DNA of 64,000 nt from Ryuthela nishihirai (GCA_038380435.1 JAWZYU010000011.1:73467501-73531500), one strand, 5' to 3'; counted from the first letter of the stretch, positions 11,390 to 24,280 are shown. The notes: generated by a model not told the origin, from the letters alone. Program-made: numbers and translations.

Positions 11390-12860
11390 ATCATTCGACA
11401 CATACTAGCTATTTTCCACACTCACGTTCAGGAAGAGATATAGGGGAACAATGATTTTCATATTTCTCCCCATTTTTAGGGGGAAGAAAGCATGAGGGGT
11501 CAATTAGGGACACATGATGGCGTTAGTGTGATATTAGTGGGAAAGATGTGATCACAGTCGCCTGCCTGCCAAGCAGTCGGGCATGTAGACATGCATTGTG
11601 GCAATGGTGTTATCTGTTGAGGAGCATACATTCTGTGTGTGACAAACCCAGTTCTGATAGACCATCAATACTGACAGAGGAGTTGAAGACTGCATGCTCC
11701 GAAACCCGAAAAAGTCAATCAGGAGATTGTCACAGCAGGTTGGTATTTCATATGGCAAGGCCTTTATGGCTGTAAAAAAACGCTTAGGCCTACACCCTTA
11801 CACCCTTACAAACGTAAGGCCTACACCCTTACAAAATCATCCATGCATGACTTAAAACCTACCAACAGTGGTAAATGGAATGCATACTACAGGTGGTTTG
11901 TAGACTTTCTTGACCGTGAAGGAGAGGACATTTTGGATGTCACATTCTTCACAGACAAGGCGTACTTCCATTTGTCGGGGGGTACGTAAACAGTCAACTC
12001 ATGCCTCTGATCCTCACACAATCCCCAGTTCCACGAGTCACCACTGCATGATCAGAAGATTGGTGTTTGGGTTGGATTTTGCATAAGTGCATAGTTGGAC
12101 CCATTTTTTTCTCTGAAACTGTCAGCTTCCAACGATACTGTGATAATATTCTTTATGCTTTCTTTGCTCAAATGTCAGAAGATAAAATTAACAGGGCCTA
12201 CTTTCAGCAGGATGGCACCATGGCCCACACATTGCATATGTCTATGGCACTCTTGCACGACATGTTTGGGGACAGAATCATTTCAAAAAACATTTGACCT
12301 CCAAGATCCCCGGATCTCTCCCTGCCAGATTTTTATCTCTGGGGTGCGATGAAAAACTCTGTGCATTCGGACAATCCCTGCACAATTGATGATTTGAAGA
12401 CTGCCATCGCAGAATACATTCAGAATGTGGATCATGCTGTGTTGAATGGCATCTTCAAGAACACAGTTCGGTGTGTTACTAAATGTCTGAAGACATGCGT
12501 GACACACTTTCAACATTTATTGTAATTGTACAGGTGCGAATCTCTCATTCCTTATCAGGTGCACAGTGACTTTTTGATCACCCTGGCTTGTTACTTTCAG
12601 CCATTTGCATTCTGGAGATATAGTGGAACGATTGTTTCACATTTCCCCTTTTTTTAGGGGGGAAGAGAGCATTGGGAGTTATTTTTTATAACCTATGACA
12701 CTCCTTACATCAAAAGCTTTCATTTGTCACATAAATAATTAAGTTTCTTCATCACGTTCGAAAGATATGGTGGAACAATGTTTTGTCAAATCCACAAACT
12801 GACAAATGTCAAAGCCAAAAGCAATAGGAAGATAGATAAAAAATAAATATTATTCTTTCT
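11390..12860. repeat. Repeat R2, interrupted by a mariner
   Basis: Flanks 11390-11500 and 12595-12860 carry the R2 signature: a gapped 'GATATAG-GGAACAATG', then 'CCCCATTTTTAGGGGGAAGA', then 'TTTGTCACATAAAT'. The second R2 locus at 35870-36360 has no transposase between the same blocks, so the mariner appears to have inserted into an existing R2 array. Confidence 0.6.
11548..12524 (+). pseudogene. Mariner/IS630-type transposase, broken
   Basis: Pieces in shifting frames: RPSILTEELKTACSETRKSQ (linker region), YYRWFVDFLDREGEDI, FFTDKAYFHLSG (first catalytic Asp), YFQQDGTMAHT (second Asp) and PPRSPDLSLPDFYLWG (third acidic region), ending with stop TAA at 12522. Several stops and frameshifts interrupt it. 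At the 3' end, ACTTTTTGATCACCCTGG near 12571 looks like a mariner terminal repeat. The matching 5' terminus was not found, so the left end is probably lost. DD-D spacing suggests a mariner-like or DD37D member rather than Tc1. Confidence 0.75.
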
Positions 12861-13942
12861 TGGAAGTTAATAATGATGCTTTAAAATTGTTTCTCGATTT
12901 TTTACTTCCTTCTCTACACTATTTCATCAGCAACTCTTAACTCAGTTGACTAAGTGCACTGTCATTTTGACTTGCAACTCCAAGGTCTCTAGCTCTTATA
13001 ATACCAACAGTTCTTATAATATATTTTTTTCTCCATTATTTTTTTTTCATAATTAATTTTATTAACATGTTACTTTTTTGCAATTCATTGTAAAAGAATT
13101 TAATATATTGTTATGACAGATAAACGTGCTACAATGAACCATGATGTGAAGTATCATTTTGATGCTCGCATGAACTACAGCATGAGAATTACATCACCAA
13201 TGACTTTGAACAAAAACCTAACTGAAAAATAAGGGATAAAGAATTTTATGAATAGGAGTTGGAGTGTTAAAGTCTCAGTTTGTACACGATAAGTTGGTCT
13301 AAAGAAGAAGTGTTTTATGTGGTGTGTGCACGGGAGATTAAATAAGGTATTAGTGTTAATTCTACTAGTGAACTGACAAGAAAAATAAGGATGTTAGGAC
13401 ACTTAAAAGTGTGAATGAGTAGATTTTATGTTAGGCGAACTTACAGAGCTGATTTCAAGTGTTCTGTAAGAAGAGTTCATCTTTTGAAGTGTAGTGATCA
13501 ATGTCTGAAAAGAATTAATCCTGAGAAACAAGTATACTTAGCTGCAGTTTTAGAGTACTTGAAGTCTAAAACCTTAGAAAGAAGTCAATTGGTGTATAGT
13601 TACATTTAGTTTGTTTACAAGAATTGGTAAGGTTATTCTTGATAGGTTGCAGATTTGTTTTCAAACATGATTGTACTGCTCATCGATTGATATAAGCCTT
13701 ATTTTATGATTTGAGTGTAAATAGTAACAAGATACTTAGTTCTTTTGAAGATTTATTTTTATACTGATATAGAAATGCTGTTTGACTTTAGTTTATATAA
13801 ATGATTTTAACCCTACTTTTGTAATAAATTGCATTGTCTTAGAAATAGAATTGCTATATACTATTTATTTGAACTCATGCTCAGTTTTCATCCATTTAAT
13901 TCATAATAATATGTAATAATATGTATATAATAAATTAATATT

Positions 13943-14335
13943 ATAAATCAATAAATATTTAGTGGAAAAAATTTTCGCCGACATATGGGAATCGAACTTG
14001 CATCTCTCCAGAAACATGCCAGAGTTATTTCCATCTCATTCCATCTCACTCTGTGCAATATAAAGGTAATAGTTGCCACCTGAGATCACATATGGCGCCA
14101 ATGGTTGGCCCACATTTCTCAGTGATAGAGTATAGTCTTAAAATAAATGGAAAAAGACGAGCTGGCATTAGTTCAACTGGTAAGAACACTCTGGCATGTT
14201 TCTGGAGAGATGCAGGTTCGATTCCCGTATGTGGGCGAAAATTTTTTCCACTTAATATTTATTGATTTATCAATGCCAAAAGAGCATCAGGTCATGCTGC
14301 GATTATCATCTATGTTTTAATATTGTAAATAAAAT
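13943..14335 (+). mobile_element. Foldback of two tRNA-derived T1 elements
   Basis: A minus-oriented arm (13943-14036) and a plus-oriented arm (14160-14270) are complementary over about 95 bases, including ATAAATCAATAAATATT at the outer ends. Each arm contains a tRNA-like unit: 'TAGTTCAACTGG' in the A-box position, 'ATGTTTCTGGAGAGATGC', then a B box 'GGTTCGATTCC'. About 125 bases separate the arms. The plus arm continues into a tail (to about 14335) shared with the copy at 10513. Confidence 0.7.
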
Positions 14336-15417
14336 GTAACCAAAAATAGACAACTGCTCAAGTGATAATTTGTTATAAGTATAAATAACCTACAACCACT
14401 GCTATAATTGTATTAATTTAATTACCCATGATTTTTAGCTGTCTTACATCTAAAATATTCTTGAAGTGATCATTTCTAACCTTTACTACAATCTGGGCAT
14501 ATTGCCCCTTGCGTAATGCCCCGATTTCAGTTTACTATGTCTCAATACTTTATATTATCTTTTATATTCAAAAGGTGACCAAGTACAGGAAAGTATGATA
14601 TTACCAGTTCTGTCACTTGTTTACAGCTGGCACAGATAATGGCTACTTGTTGCTGATGTCTTCTTACATTACAGTACTTCTGTTTCTCTGTTATGAAGTT
14701 GATGCTGTTTTCTACATCACTGTGATTATGCTTTCCAGTCTGAGTTTCTTGTTCCCTTCTACACATTATCCATTGTTCTGCAGTCTATCTCCCAGTGACT
14801 GTAGAAATCTTACTATTGGATAGATTGTAGTTCTTTATCATGAATACTCATGATTTTTCGAGGCCAAATCCAGAGCTGTTTTTGTTGTTAAGTTGTTACT
14901 CTGACATACCCTCAAGATCACTTAAAACTTTTAAACACTCTATCTACAGAACTTAACATTAAAAACTTTAGAATTAATTAAAAGTTTAAAACACACCTAA
15001 ACCTGTACAACACATTTCACCCCCCTTCCTGCTCAGGGCTTTCTCAGATATTTGCATTTATAATTTGAATTACTATAAGTAATTTAGTTTAAAATAATAA
15101 ATATAAATTTATTTTCAGAACTAAGTCAAAAAATATTAAACCTATATAATAAACATATTTTTCACAAATAGTTTTTTTTTAATACCACTAGAACAGAGAG
15201 GGAAAAATATATATATTTATATAGGTATAAAACACTGAAAATATAGGCAAAATACTGAATTGAAGCAGAAAGGACAAGAACACCTTTCTGAGTTGTTTTT
15301 TTTTGCAAAATATTTTGTTAAATAATGTTTAATTTTTGTTAAATAAATTAAATAATTTTTGTTAAATAATAATTCAAGAATACTGGAAAAAAGAATATGC
15401 GCATTATGGACATCGTT

Positions 15418-15609
15418 TCAGTCTGACTCAATTCGATAACAGGCATCTCCCCAAATATTTTTCACACATCCGGACCCTGCCTGTGCTAGGCAAAGTGCCC
15501 ACCAAAAGTTTAAATCATGAGTTGCCACAGAGAATAATTCACCTACTTCAATTTGCATATCATTGACGTACAACTTGAAGTCGTTGGTGATGTAATCTAG
15601 AATACACAT
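15418..15609 (-). other. Coding-like ORF of unknown origin
   Basis: A 63-codon ORF (MCILDYITNDFKLYVND... to ...KNIWGDACYRIESD) lies in a stretch of noticeably higher GC and more even codon use than the surrounding AT-rich DNA. I recognise no family. It could be a fragment of a transposon or a processed host gene. No splice pair could be assigned with confidence. Confidence 0.3.
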
Positions 15610-16020
15610 TTACCTAGTAATATCCACTGTGTGTCATACTGTTGAAGTCATCATTGTTCCATCTTCTTTAACATTATTATATTGCATGGCAAATTAATCA
15701 TCAACTGATAACTAGTGAATGGCCAGCCTCTCACATATCCAGACTGTCTACAGCAGTGGTTCCCAAACTTACTATGCCCATGTACCCCTTCTTATAGCAA
15801 AAACCTGACCATGAACCCCCAAGTGAAATAACTACATAACTGCATAATAGAAAAATTACAAATTTAACTTTGATGTCTTGAATGACGTAAAAATAAAATA
15901 TAAATAAAACATTTTGATATTTAAAGTAGTATTTATTGAAATTATAACTTTTGTTTTAAAATACAAAAACACATTATTTTTTTTCAATGAGATGGGTGAA
16001 CCTGATGGGATGATATGAGA

Positions 16021-16336
16021 TTATCTATGAGGCTCTATGTTTGTGAGTAACATTCGTAAGTCTCCACGAGCACTAATTTCCAGTCGGTTTCTTTTTTTCG
16101 TGATGAGGCTCATAACTGCACTAAATCCACGTTCTACTAAATAGGAAGACGGGAAAACAATCAACAGCTTCTGTACAGTGACCCATAATGCAGGATATAA
16201 AATTGGCATCTGTTTTTGTAACCAGAATTTGTGGTATCCTTGTTCAAACATTGATTTCAGCTCCTCATTTGTGGATAATTCAATAAATTGCTCCTGTATT
16301 AGTATGGATTCATCTGAGTTTGTGGATATACTTGCA

Positions 16337-16367
<31 letters not shown>

Positions 16368-17809
16368 TATCCCCGATTGCACTCAATCGGGGATAACCAA
16401 GTGAAGAATGTCTTGAAATCTTTGGCTGAGGTCAGAATGAAGAACCATTAAGTGTTGACAATAAGCAAACAAATCTTCATCTCGTTTTTGCAATTTTGAA
16501 AGACTTGGAAACTAAGAGCATTCTCCTCTCCCCAAGTTTTGTTTGTATAGAAAAAGTTTTGCAACAAACGCAGATATTATACTTTTAGTTTTGATTAAAT
16601 TTAATTGATCACCTTGTAGCTACAAATTGGTTTCGTTAAATTTGGCATAAAGTCATATTAGCTATGTCATTTTTTGAATTAATTAAATTGAGCCGCAAAT
16701 CATTGTCTTTACTTACCAGGAATTCCAACACTGAATCAAAGAGTGCATAAAATCAATCCAAACATGCACTTTTAGATAACCAAAGAACTTCCGTGTTAAG
16801 TAGTAAACGATTATAATCTTCATCATTTTCCAAACAAAGTTGAGCAAATAATCTCTCATTTAAGGCATTCCTTTTAATTTTATTAACTGCTCTAATGACA
16901 TAATCTAGTGAGCCATGCAAGCGTTCACTAAGTTTTTGGCGACTAAATGTTGTCGATGAAGACACAATGTTCAGATAATGCATTCGGTATAGCTTGTTTT
17001 AAGTATGCCAGAAAGCCTCGGTGTCGTCCTACCATTGCCAGAGCACGGTCAGTAGCAACGGAGAGGATATTACTCAAGGGTATAGCTTTTACATCGAAAA
17101 ATCTTTTTAATTCATTAAATATTGTTTCACCTTTCATATCAGTTTCCAAACATTTGGTAAATAACAATTCTTGGGAAATTTTTTCTCCTTTTACAAATCT
17201 CACATAAGCTAAAAGTAAAGCTTCGTTTCCTGGCAAAGTTGACTCGTCAAGCTGTATAGAGAATTCAGATGTTTTTAAGTACTCACATAAAGAATTTTCT
17301 ACGCACTGAGCCATTTCGTCAATCCTTCTTTGTACTGTATTATTATTCAGTGGAATTCTTCTTATAATATTGGAAGCTGGTTTATGCAGCACGGTGCATA
17401 TTACCTCACTTACAGCTGGTAGAATAAGTTCTTCACCAATGGTGTGCGGCTTTCCGGACTTTGCAATCAGTAAAGAAATGTTATAAGAAGCACGCAATCC
17501 ATCGTCATCTCACTCAGATGTTGTTGCTAAGAGTTGTCGCAATGACGGTGTTTTCAAATATTGTTCTTTGACTGTTTTAAAAAAAAGTTAAATCTTTATC
17601 TTTTTGTCGCTATGGACTTTTGTCAAATGTTCCTTAAGCTTAGAAGGTTTCATTGAATCGTTTGACAAAGTTTTATTGCATAGAATGCACATAGGTAAAG
17701 TACTATTTCCTGGTAACGAAATAAAGCCATATTTTAAATATTCAACACTATATTGTCTGCATTTTTTCTTCGGCTCACTCATACTGTTATCTGTAAGAAA
17801 AGGCCACAA
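16021..17809 (-). pseudogene. hAT-2 transposase, ZBED5/SCAND3-like, broken
   Basis: Reading on the minus strand: MSEPKKKCRQYSVEYLKYGF, then a BED-like finger CILCNKTL...LKEHLTKVH (17809-17600). Next is a catalytic segment with NTVQRRIDEMAQCVE and SIQLDESTLPGNEALLLAYV (17497-16943), then RLHGSLDYVIRAVNKIKRNA (near 16900). Last is the hAT dimerisation motif LIVFPSSYLVERGFSAVM (near 16140). Stops and frame changes separate the pieces, and the linker around 16335-16740 is decayed with a poly(A)-(TA) tract. Family members in vertebrate genomes include domesticated ZBED5-like genes. This copy is dead. Confidence 0.85.
16336..16396. repeat. Poly(A)/(TA) tract followed by a perfect hairpin
   Basis: A run of about 19 A and then about 7 TA units (16336-16366). 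Immediately after it is an inverted repeat with arms TTATCCCCGATTG and CAATCGGGGATAA (16367-16379 and 16384-16396) and a 4-base loop. It lies within the decayed part of the hAT-2 coding region. Confidence 0.8.
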
Positions 17810-19958
17810 ATTTAAGATATAAGAAAATAAAACAAATTATTTCTTTGCAAAAAACCACTATTTATTAATTTTTTTTTTTTGAAAATGGAATGCCACAAAG
17901 TAATGCTCGCATCAATTAATTATTTAAGATATAAGGATAAAATTTTAAGTAAGTGTCACATATTGTATAGGTATGCATTTTTTACTAATTTAATTATTTA
18001 TTTTTCTTGAAAAATAAATAATTCAATTATTGTCAAATAAATTAATAAATAACAAAATATAATATTGATAAATATTATATAATGAAACTTTTATAAATTA
18101 ACTTTAACAGAAGTATAACTTTGCTTAAATAAATTTAATATACAAGAAGATATCAATTGTATTAAAAAATACTTACGTAACGTAAGCTATCTTCGTAACA
18201 ATGCAAAAAATGATACTGCTTTTTGTTCAAAACTAGGAAAATTTGTTGCATGCACTTAACATCATGCTCAAAACAGAACTAAATTGTTGATTAGATGCAC
18301 GACTCTTTTATAGTGCCATATTTTAGACAAGTTATTGCATGTAGTGGCGAGATACCATTCCTGTTTAAACCTGCATAGATATATAGATAGACGGCTGCGG
18401 TCGGCCCTACTCCCACCGTGCGATGCTTGTTATTACTTGTATTTTATGTACCTATCTATACTTATATTTTACTCAGGATGTAAAAATTGCTACTAATTTA
18501 TTTATTGCTATTTATTTTAACTTTCATAATAATGAAAATGGGTCACAATTATTTTACTTTATATTAAACCTTTCGCGGACCCCCGATGTTGTCCACGCAC
18601 CCCCAAATTAATTTTAATTTGCCACAGACCCCCTCAGCAGTCACAAGGACCCCTAGGGGTCTGTAGGAACCACTTTGGGAATCACTGGTCTACATTAAAG
18701 AAATTTGGATTAATGCAATATCCTTCTGCATGGGCTCTCACATAACTTATGGGGTTTTGTATCAAGATGTCAACCATAATAGTAAATAATACTTCCCATT
18801 ATGATAATTGCGAGTATTCCATTGCATAATTCAATGGCAAGTACTCTTATTCTTATTCTATTTATTGGGTCTATAGAATCAATTCATGAACTTAGACAGA
18901 TATAAGCATTTTGGAATTGTTATTTTAACTATACAGTGAAATTGTTGCAATTAAATTTCCATAATAGTATTTTGACTTTCATATGAACTTGCATACAGTT
19001 GATTTAATGTAGGATTTGTGCACAGTTATGCCTTGCACAAGTTGTAATGTACTCTAGTGCATGTATGCTAAGATAAAGTGATAGTTGATTGGAATGCATC
19101 AGTATGAGGGCAAATCCAAAACCCTGCTCTCAAAGTGATTCAATATGGAGGGAAAATACAGTGTTGTTTGTATTGATCAATATACGTTGTTTTAACAAAA
19201 AAGTGGTTTTAGTGTGACATAGCAATTTTTGTTTTAGATTCATAATAGAAAGGTATTCAGTTCAAATTAGACTATGACTGATTTTTTTTAAATAATCTTT
19301 GCTTTTCCTACTTTTTTTTTTACATGTAATACATTAAATGTATGCAAATATTCGATGTAGAATCACTTACCAAATATTTTTTTTACACTTCAGTCAGTAA
19401 TAAAAAAAATTTGCATGCCAATGTTCTAAATGAGATATACATGTGTATTTATTATGCTTAGTTATTAAATGTATTTGCATTTGTAGGACTGTAGACATAA
19501 TCTGATTTTAAATAATATTGAAGTATATTAATATTTTATTATGTTTTATTCTTTCTTTTATTAATATTTACTCAGTAAATAAAAGACACTTTTACAATTA
19601 ATTAGTGTTTTGAATAATTAGTAATTACACTTTTAGAAATAAATAGTAGTTTTCCATATGGGAGCAATATTTAATTTTTTCTGTTATATTATTTTTTTAT
19701 CTGATTTGTTCACCCCCATGGATGAAACTCATGAGCCACCAGTGGCAGAAAATGTCAATGGGAGTAGAAGGTTCATTCAGGACCATGCAGAAATTGTAAC
19801 ATAATGTGGGATTTAATCACAGTGTTATCTTCCAGATTCCAGTTATTTTTATAGGTGCTTGACTTTTATTCTTGATTTCCCTAGTCATACTGAGTTTGTA
19901 GCATCATAAGAGGTGTAGGGGGAAGGACATTTGCCCCTGATGCTGATTACTTGGGGAC

Positions 19959-21649
19959 CAGTGTTATCAAATGACTGTCTTGTTTTCCCCCTAGATTAGG
20001 AGCATAATCCCCCTAGATTTGATGATTTTCAGAAAAAAAAAGCCTCTAAATTCCTAAAGTTGTTCCTTCTATGTTTTCAAAAGTACAATTTTTTGCAGTA
20101 AAATATTACTTTGGATCATATGTTGCAAAAAAAAAAATCCAGAGAGAACTTTTAAAAATTTCAGCTTTGAATGAAAGTAATACTGCGATTTCAACTAAAT
20201 AAAGATTGAACTATACATAGGAGTTAACGAAAAGAACTAAACATATTCAAATGGAAAAAAAAGATCCTTTATCTTTGACAATTTTCGTAAAAGTCAACCA
20301 AAAAAATTCAGCTTCTTCTTATAGGAGAAATTATTATAGCAAATATCTTAAGTAAAAACGGATAAGTGTTACTGAACCATAGGCATCAGAAAAAGAAAAT
20401 TCGACGATTTTAACACCAAACTTCACTGTTCCCTAGAAATTATTATCCCATTCAATATTTCTAAATAGTTATTATGATATTAGTAACCATTTTGATTTAA
20501 CTAGGTAAAATTTTCGTTTTGATTACAACAGTAATAATGTGCATCATGAATAACACTAATAAAATTATTGCATTCAAAGGTTGTTTATTAATATTTATCA
20601 AAACATCAATAAATATTGCTAACTTTATATGACATTGATTTTTTTCCAAATATTTCCAAAATTCTATCACTTTGTCATCATATTTTTTGGTGGTTTCTGA
20701 TTTGAAGACTTCTAGCATAGTTGGTGAGAGGCAAAAAATTATCACACCTTTTTTCTAAATTATACCTCACATGAACCAATGCATCAACTGTATCCACGGC
20801 TATTCTACATTATTTCGCAATTTATTTTGAATGATATTTACAAGGAAAAATATTGTATCTGCCGACACATGTGGAGAGGTAACTGATCAATATTAATGAC
20901 AGTCTGAAGATATTTCCATATTTTTTGTCCCTCCACCACCTAATTGGCCATTCGCTTCAACCCAGAAACTTTCAGTGTTTTTTAGAGTTTTCCATTCATT
21001 TCAGTGTACTAGCTTTCATTCTTTTAATGCATCATCTCTATTTTCACATACATGTTTATTTAAGAAGAATAATAGTAATATTGTTTTTGCCTGAGAAATT
21101 GTATTTTTTTGAGAAAGCAAGGTCAGATTCTCTAGTACTTCAGTATTTTATGTCAAACAACATTGCTGTTCTTTCCATAATTCGCAAAAAAGAAAATGCT
21201 TGGGTTTTTTTAACAACTGAAAAGCCAGTACTCGCAATGCCAGTTGAAGCTTGATAAAATGAATATCCCCATTAATGCTGTATAATGTAATAAGATGTTC
21301 CTCAAAATCGAAATAACTGATAACTCTTTTCTGAATTTGATCTCTATATATTGCTGAGAAACAATGATCAAAGTAGCAGTTGCAGTTAAGGTACAATTTT
21401 ACAAATATAGGTTGCCATTAGTTGAGTTTTCACTTTTTTCCCCACACACACAATTTTTCTTATTTTAATTTGTTACAAGAACTGTGCAAATAACCTACAT
21501 TTTAAGTAATTCCCCAAATAATCCCCAACAAATTTATAAATCTCCCCCAAACTTCCCAAAAAATATGTTCTGCTAGATTTCACCCCAGATGCTAAAAAAA
21601 AAGAACAGATCTAGGGGGGGGGGGGAGAAACCCCAATCTGGCAACACTG
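19959..21649. mobile_element. hAT-3: decayed hAT with C-rich sub-termini
   Basis: The left end CAGTGTTATCAAATGACTG and the inverse right end ...CCAGATTGG/CAGTGTTG both continue into a C/G run followed by CTAGAT (near 19990 and 21610). Flanks TTGGGGAC and CTTGGGAC agree at 6 of 8. Minus-strand ORFs (20497-20745, 21148-21396) are consistent with remnants of a transposase, but no motif is certain. Length 1691 bp, so internally deleted or worn. Confidence 0.65.
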
Positions 21650-22289
21650 CTTGGGACACAGGATTCAGTAGCAGTTAAACTATTTAATCCAGAATATGGC
21701 TATGATTGTAAAATTAGAAATCATCAAGATATCTTATGTTATGCAAGACCTCAAATACGATTATATCAACAGATGATGTTCTTAGGGTTTGAGCATTTAG
21801 AGGAAAGAGGGAGACATAAATTTAGGTTTCTCCATGGGTGCCAGACACCTTAACAGCTTTCAAACTATGTGAAAGTGAATATGGTTCTATACTACTCATT
21901 AACAACCTCAAATGTCATTTCTCACCTGAATTAGATTCAGTTACAACATTAAGTAATTGCTGCTTCCTCAGATTCATTGTGCAATTGGCAGTTCTCTGCT
22001 ATCATGTTGTGGTAAAGTATGTTGATTTTCATTCATTGATACATAATTTTAATAATTTATAAAGTTGACCTATTTTTACAACCATTAATTATCAAGAAAA
22101 ACCTCATGTTAAATCTTTAGGATTAGACCACCCAAATATTTTTGTAATTCAGAAGTAGAAAACTCAGTGAATGAAAGAAATCAAACTGCAATATTTATAT
22201 TACCCCTCTAGCAGTTACTTGTGACAGAAATCTGGAGCCTGTGAATATAATATGTCACAGAAGAGTGTGAAGAAGTTAATACTTCAGCA

Positions 22290-22365
22290 GATTGACAACA
22301 TAGGAAGTCCAGGACTCAAACCCAAGTTCCTTTGATCTATAGCCAATAATACTAACCACTCATAA
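22290..22365 (-). repeat. tRNA-like head abutting SINE-A
   Basis: On the minus strand: 'AGTGGTTAGTATTATTGGC' (A-box zone) and 'GGGTTTGAGTCCTGGA' (B box). It meets the plus-strand SINE-A at 22370 head to head. Confidence 0.55.
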
Positions 22366-22369
22366 TTCC

Positions 22370-22700
22370 AGTGTTCGAGTCCCAGCTAGTAAGCGTTGAG
22401 ATTTATCTCCACAAAATTCCCCACCCTGCCCACGGTCAGTGGGGGACACCGATGGGCTTGGAAAAGCCGCCGTCCGTTGGATGGGACGTTAATCCGTGGC
22501 TCCATGTTCAAGAGAGTCATACCCTGTGCACGTTAAAGAACACGCTGGATGGCCTTGACGGGAGGCTACCATCTGTCTCCCAAAAGCTGTTCCAGTGGGT
22601 CCCCTCCCCCAACCTTTTCTGAGCCTTCAGGGTCCATGTGACCTGGCCATTTAGCCCATGGTGTGCAAAAAAGTGCTGCTCAGAGGTAAAACAACCCAAC
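22370..22700 (+). repeat. SINE-A copy, head truncated
   Basis: It starts inside the B box (GTTCGAGTCCCAGCT) and runs through the complete body, including GGATGGGACGTTAA, CCTGTGCACGTTAAAGAACA and ACCATCTGTCTCCC, to the tail CAGAGGTAAAACAACCCAAC. This is one of the best preserved bodies. Confidence 0.85.
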
Positions 22701-24124
22701 CTATTCCAATAATTAAAATAAGCATATGGTTAAAACTTAGAAAAAAAATACCTTTATTAGAAACAGTGGCAGTTTTTATAAAAGTTATATTTATTGTCAC
22801 TATACCTAATTGGCTTAAATTCAACCTCAAAATGCAAAACTTGATTTCCAGGATTTGAATTTTTTTGAATGACTTGAATGACACTTTTTTTTTTTGCTGC
22901 AAATGAGCTAGTAAATGGCCAAGACATAAGGATCAGACTCAGAGCAGAAAAAATATATTGCAGTAATAAAGCAGGATGTCACCAACAGCATATGTAAATG
23001 TGCCAGCCATGTGCGTACTCCCAAAAGAATAGTGGCAGGCAGTAAGAACTTGGAGCACCAAGGAAATATCAACAGGAAATGATAAACACACTGATGATTA
23101 CTTGCATTTTTTTTTATTAGAGAGAAAGAACTGTATTGTCTCTTCATCAGGGGAATCTAGAATCAACTGTGGACTTTGTGCATTATTTTCATAATGCCAA
23201 GTAATTCTTAAGTTTTAACTACAGTAGAGTTAATTTGTTATTGAAATATCATTTCAGTCAGTTCCATTCTGCTTTAACCCTTTCACTATCATACTGGCCC
23301 AAACTGAAGATAGTTTTATTATTGTTGCAGGCAATTGCTCATGCACCAAATTTGCTCCTGTCTATTAGATAACTTGTCACTGATTGTGAGGGGGGGGGCT
23401 CAGTATTAGATTTGGCAGGGTGCCAAAAAATTCTGCCCAGATTGAGTGTAAAGTTCATAAGATACTACACTCACAGTAGTCATTCACTAGTATCATGGTG
23501 ATGTAAAATTTTGGAGATGACAGTAATAAACACTTTCATCTTATGGTAAATAATCTTTATAATGTCAGAGTTAAAAACATATACAGTTAGCAACAAACAC
23601 AACAATAACATGGTGGCACTGCTCGACAAGGGTGGGTGAAATGGTCGTAATGCATAGCTGTGAAGACACTGATGGATACCAGAATGCTTCTTTTAGTTAA
23701 AAGAATTTTTTTTCTTTATACTGATATAGAAGATAGTGACAGAGAAGTGAAATGTAGATGGTAAAGGCTAAAACAGAAGAACAGAAATAAATAAAAGATT
23801 TCAGAGCAAACTTAATTAACAAAATTTTCTAAAGTTAGAAGATTTATATATTATATGAATGATATCTCTTCTTATGGTTAATAAAGGTTAGAGTATATTC
23901 ATGCCAACCAAGTTGATATTGGTTTGATGCATTAGCTATTGAAAATGTGTTTTTGAAATCAGGATTAAAATATTGATATATAATTTAAATGTTTATGATG
24001 ATGATATATATGGTATCTGTCAAAATGTTATATTCTATTTCAGTTAAAATGCATATTAGGAGCACTGTTGGCTAATGTTGTACACAATTAAAAGGACCTT
24101 CTTGCTCAGAAATTAATTAAATAG

Positions 24125-24280
24125 AACTTAAAATTCTCTGTCATTGAGCAATAAATTTTTAAAGATTACCCATCAAACTATCTGTATGTTGAAAGTTTTT
24201 AGGAGAAAACTTTCAACATACAGATAGTTTGAAGGATAAACTTTAAAATTTTATTGCTCAATGACAGAGAATTTTAGGTT
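24125..24280. mobile_element. Foldback MITE F1, near-perfect palindrome copy
   Basis: The arms are complementary over nearly the whole length: AATTCTCTGTCATTGAGCAA at the left and its complement at the right. The centre is TTGAAAGTTTTTAGGAGAAAACTTTCAA. The other copies keep a non-palindromic middle, so this copy looks like a derivative in which one half was copied onto the other. A 40-base flank at 24078-24120 occurs in reverse at 59157-59197. Confidence 0.8.

Larger units (their letters stand above)
15754..18687 (-). mobile_element. hAT-2: full-length hAT transposon
   Basis: Termini CAGTGGTTCCCAAACTTACT (15754) and the inverse ...GTGGTTCC/CAGTGATTCCCAAA end (18687), as in Charlie/ZBED-type hATs. 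Flanking octamers GTCTACAG and GTCTACAT match at 7 of 8 positions, which is good evidence of a target duplication. Length 2934 bp. The transposase is on the minus strand. Confidence 0.9.
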
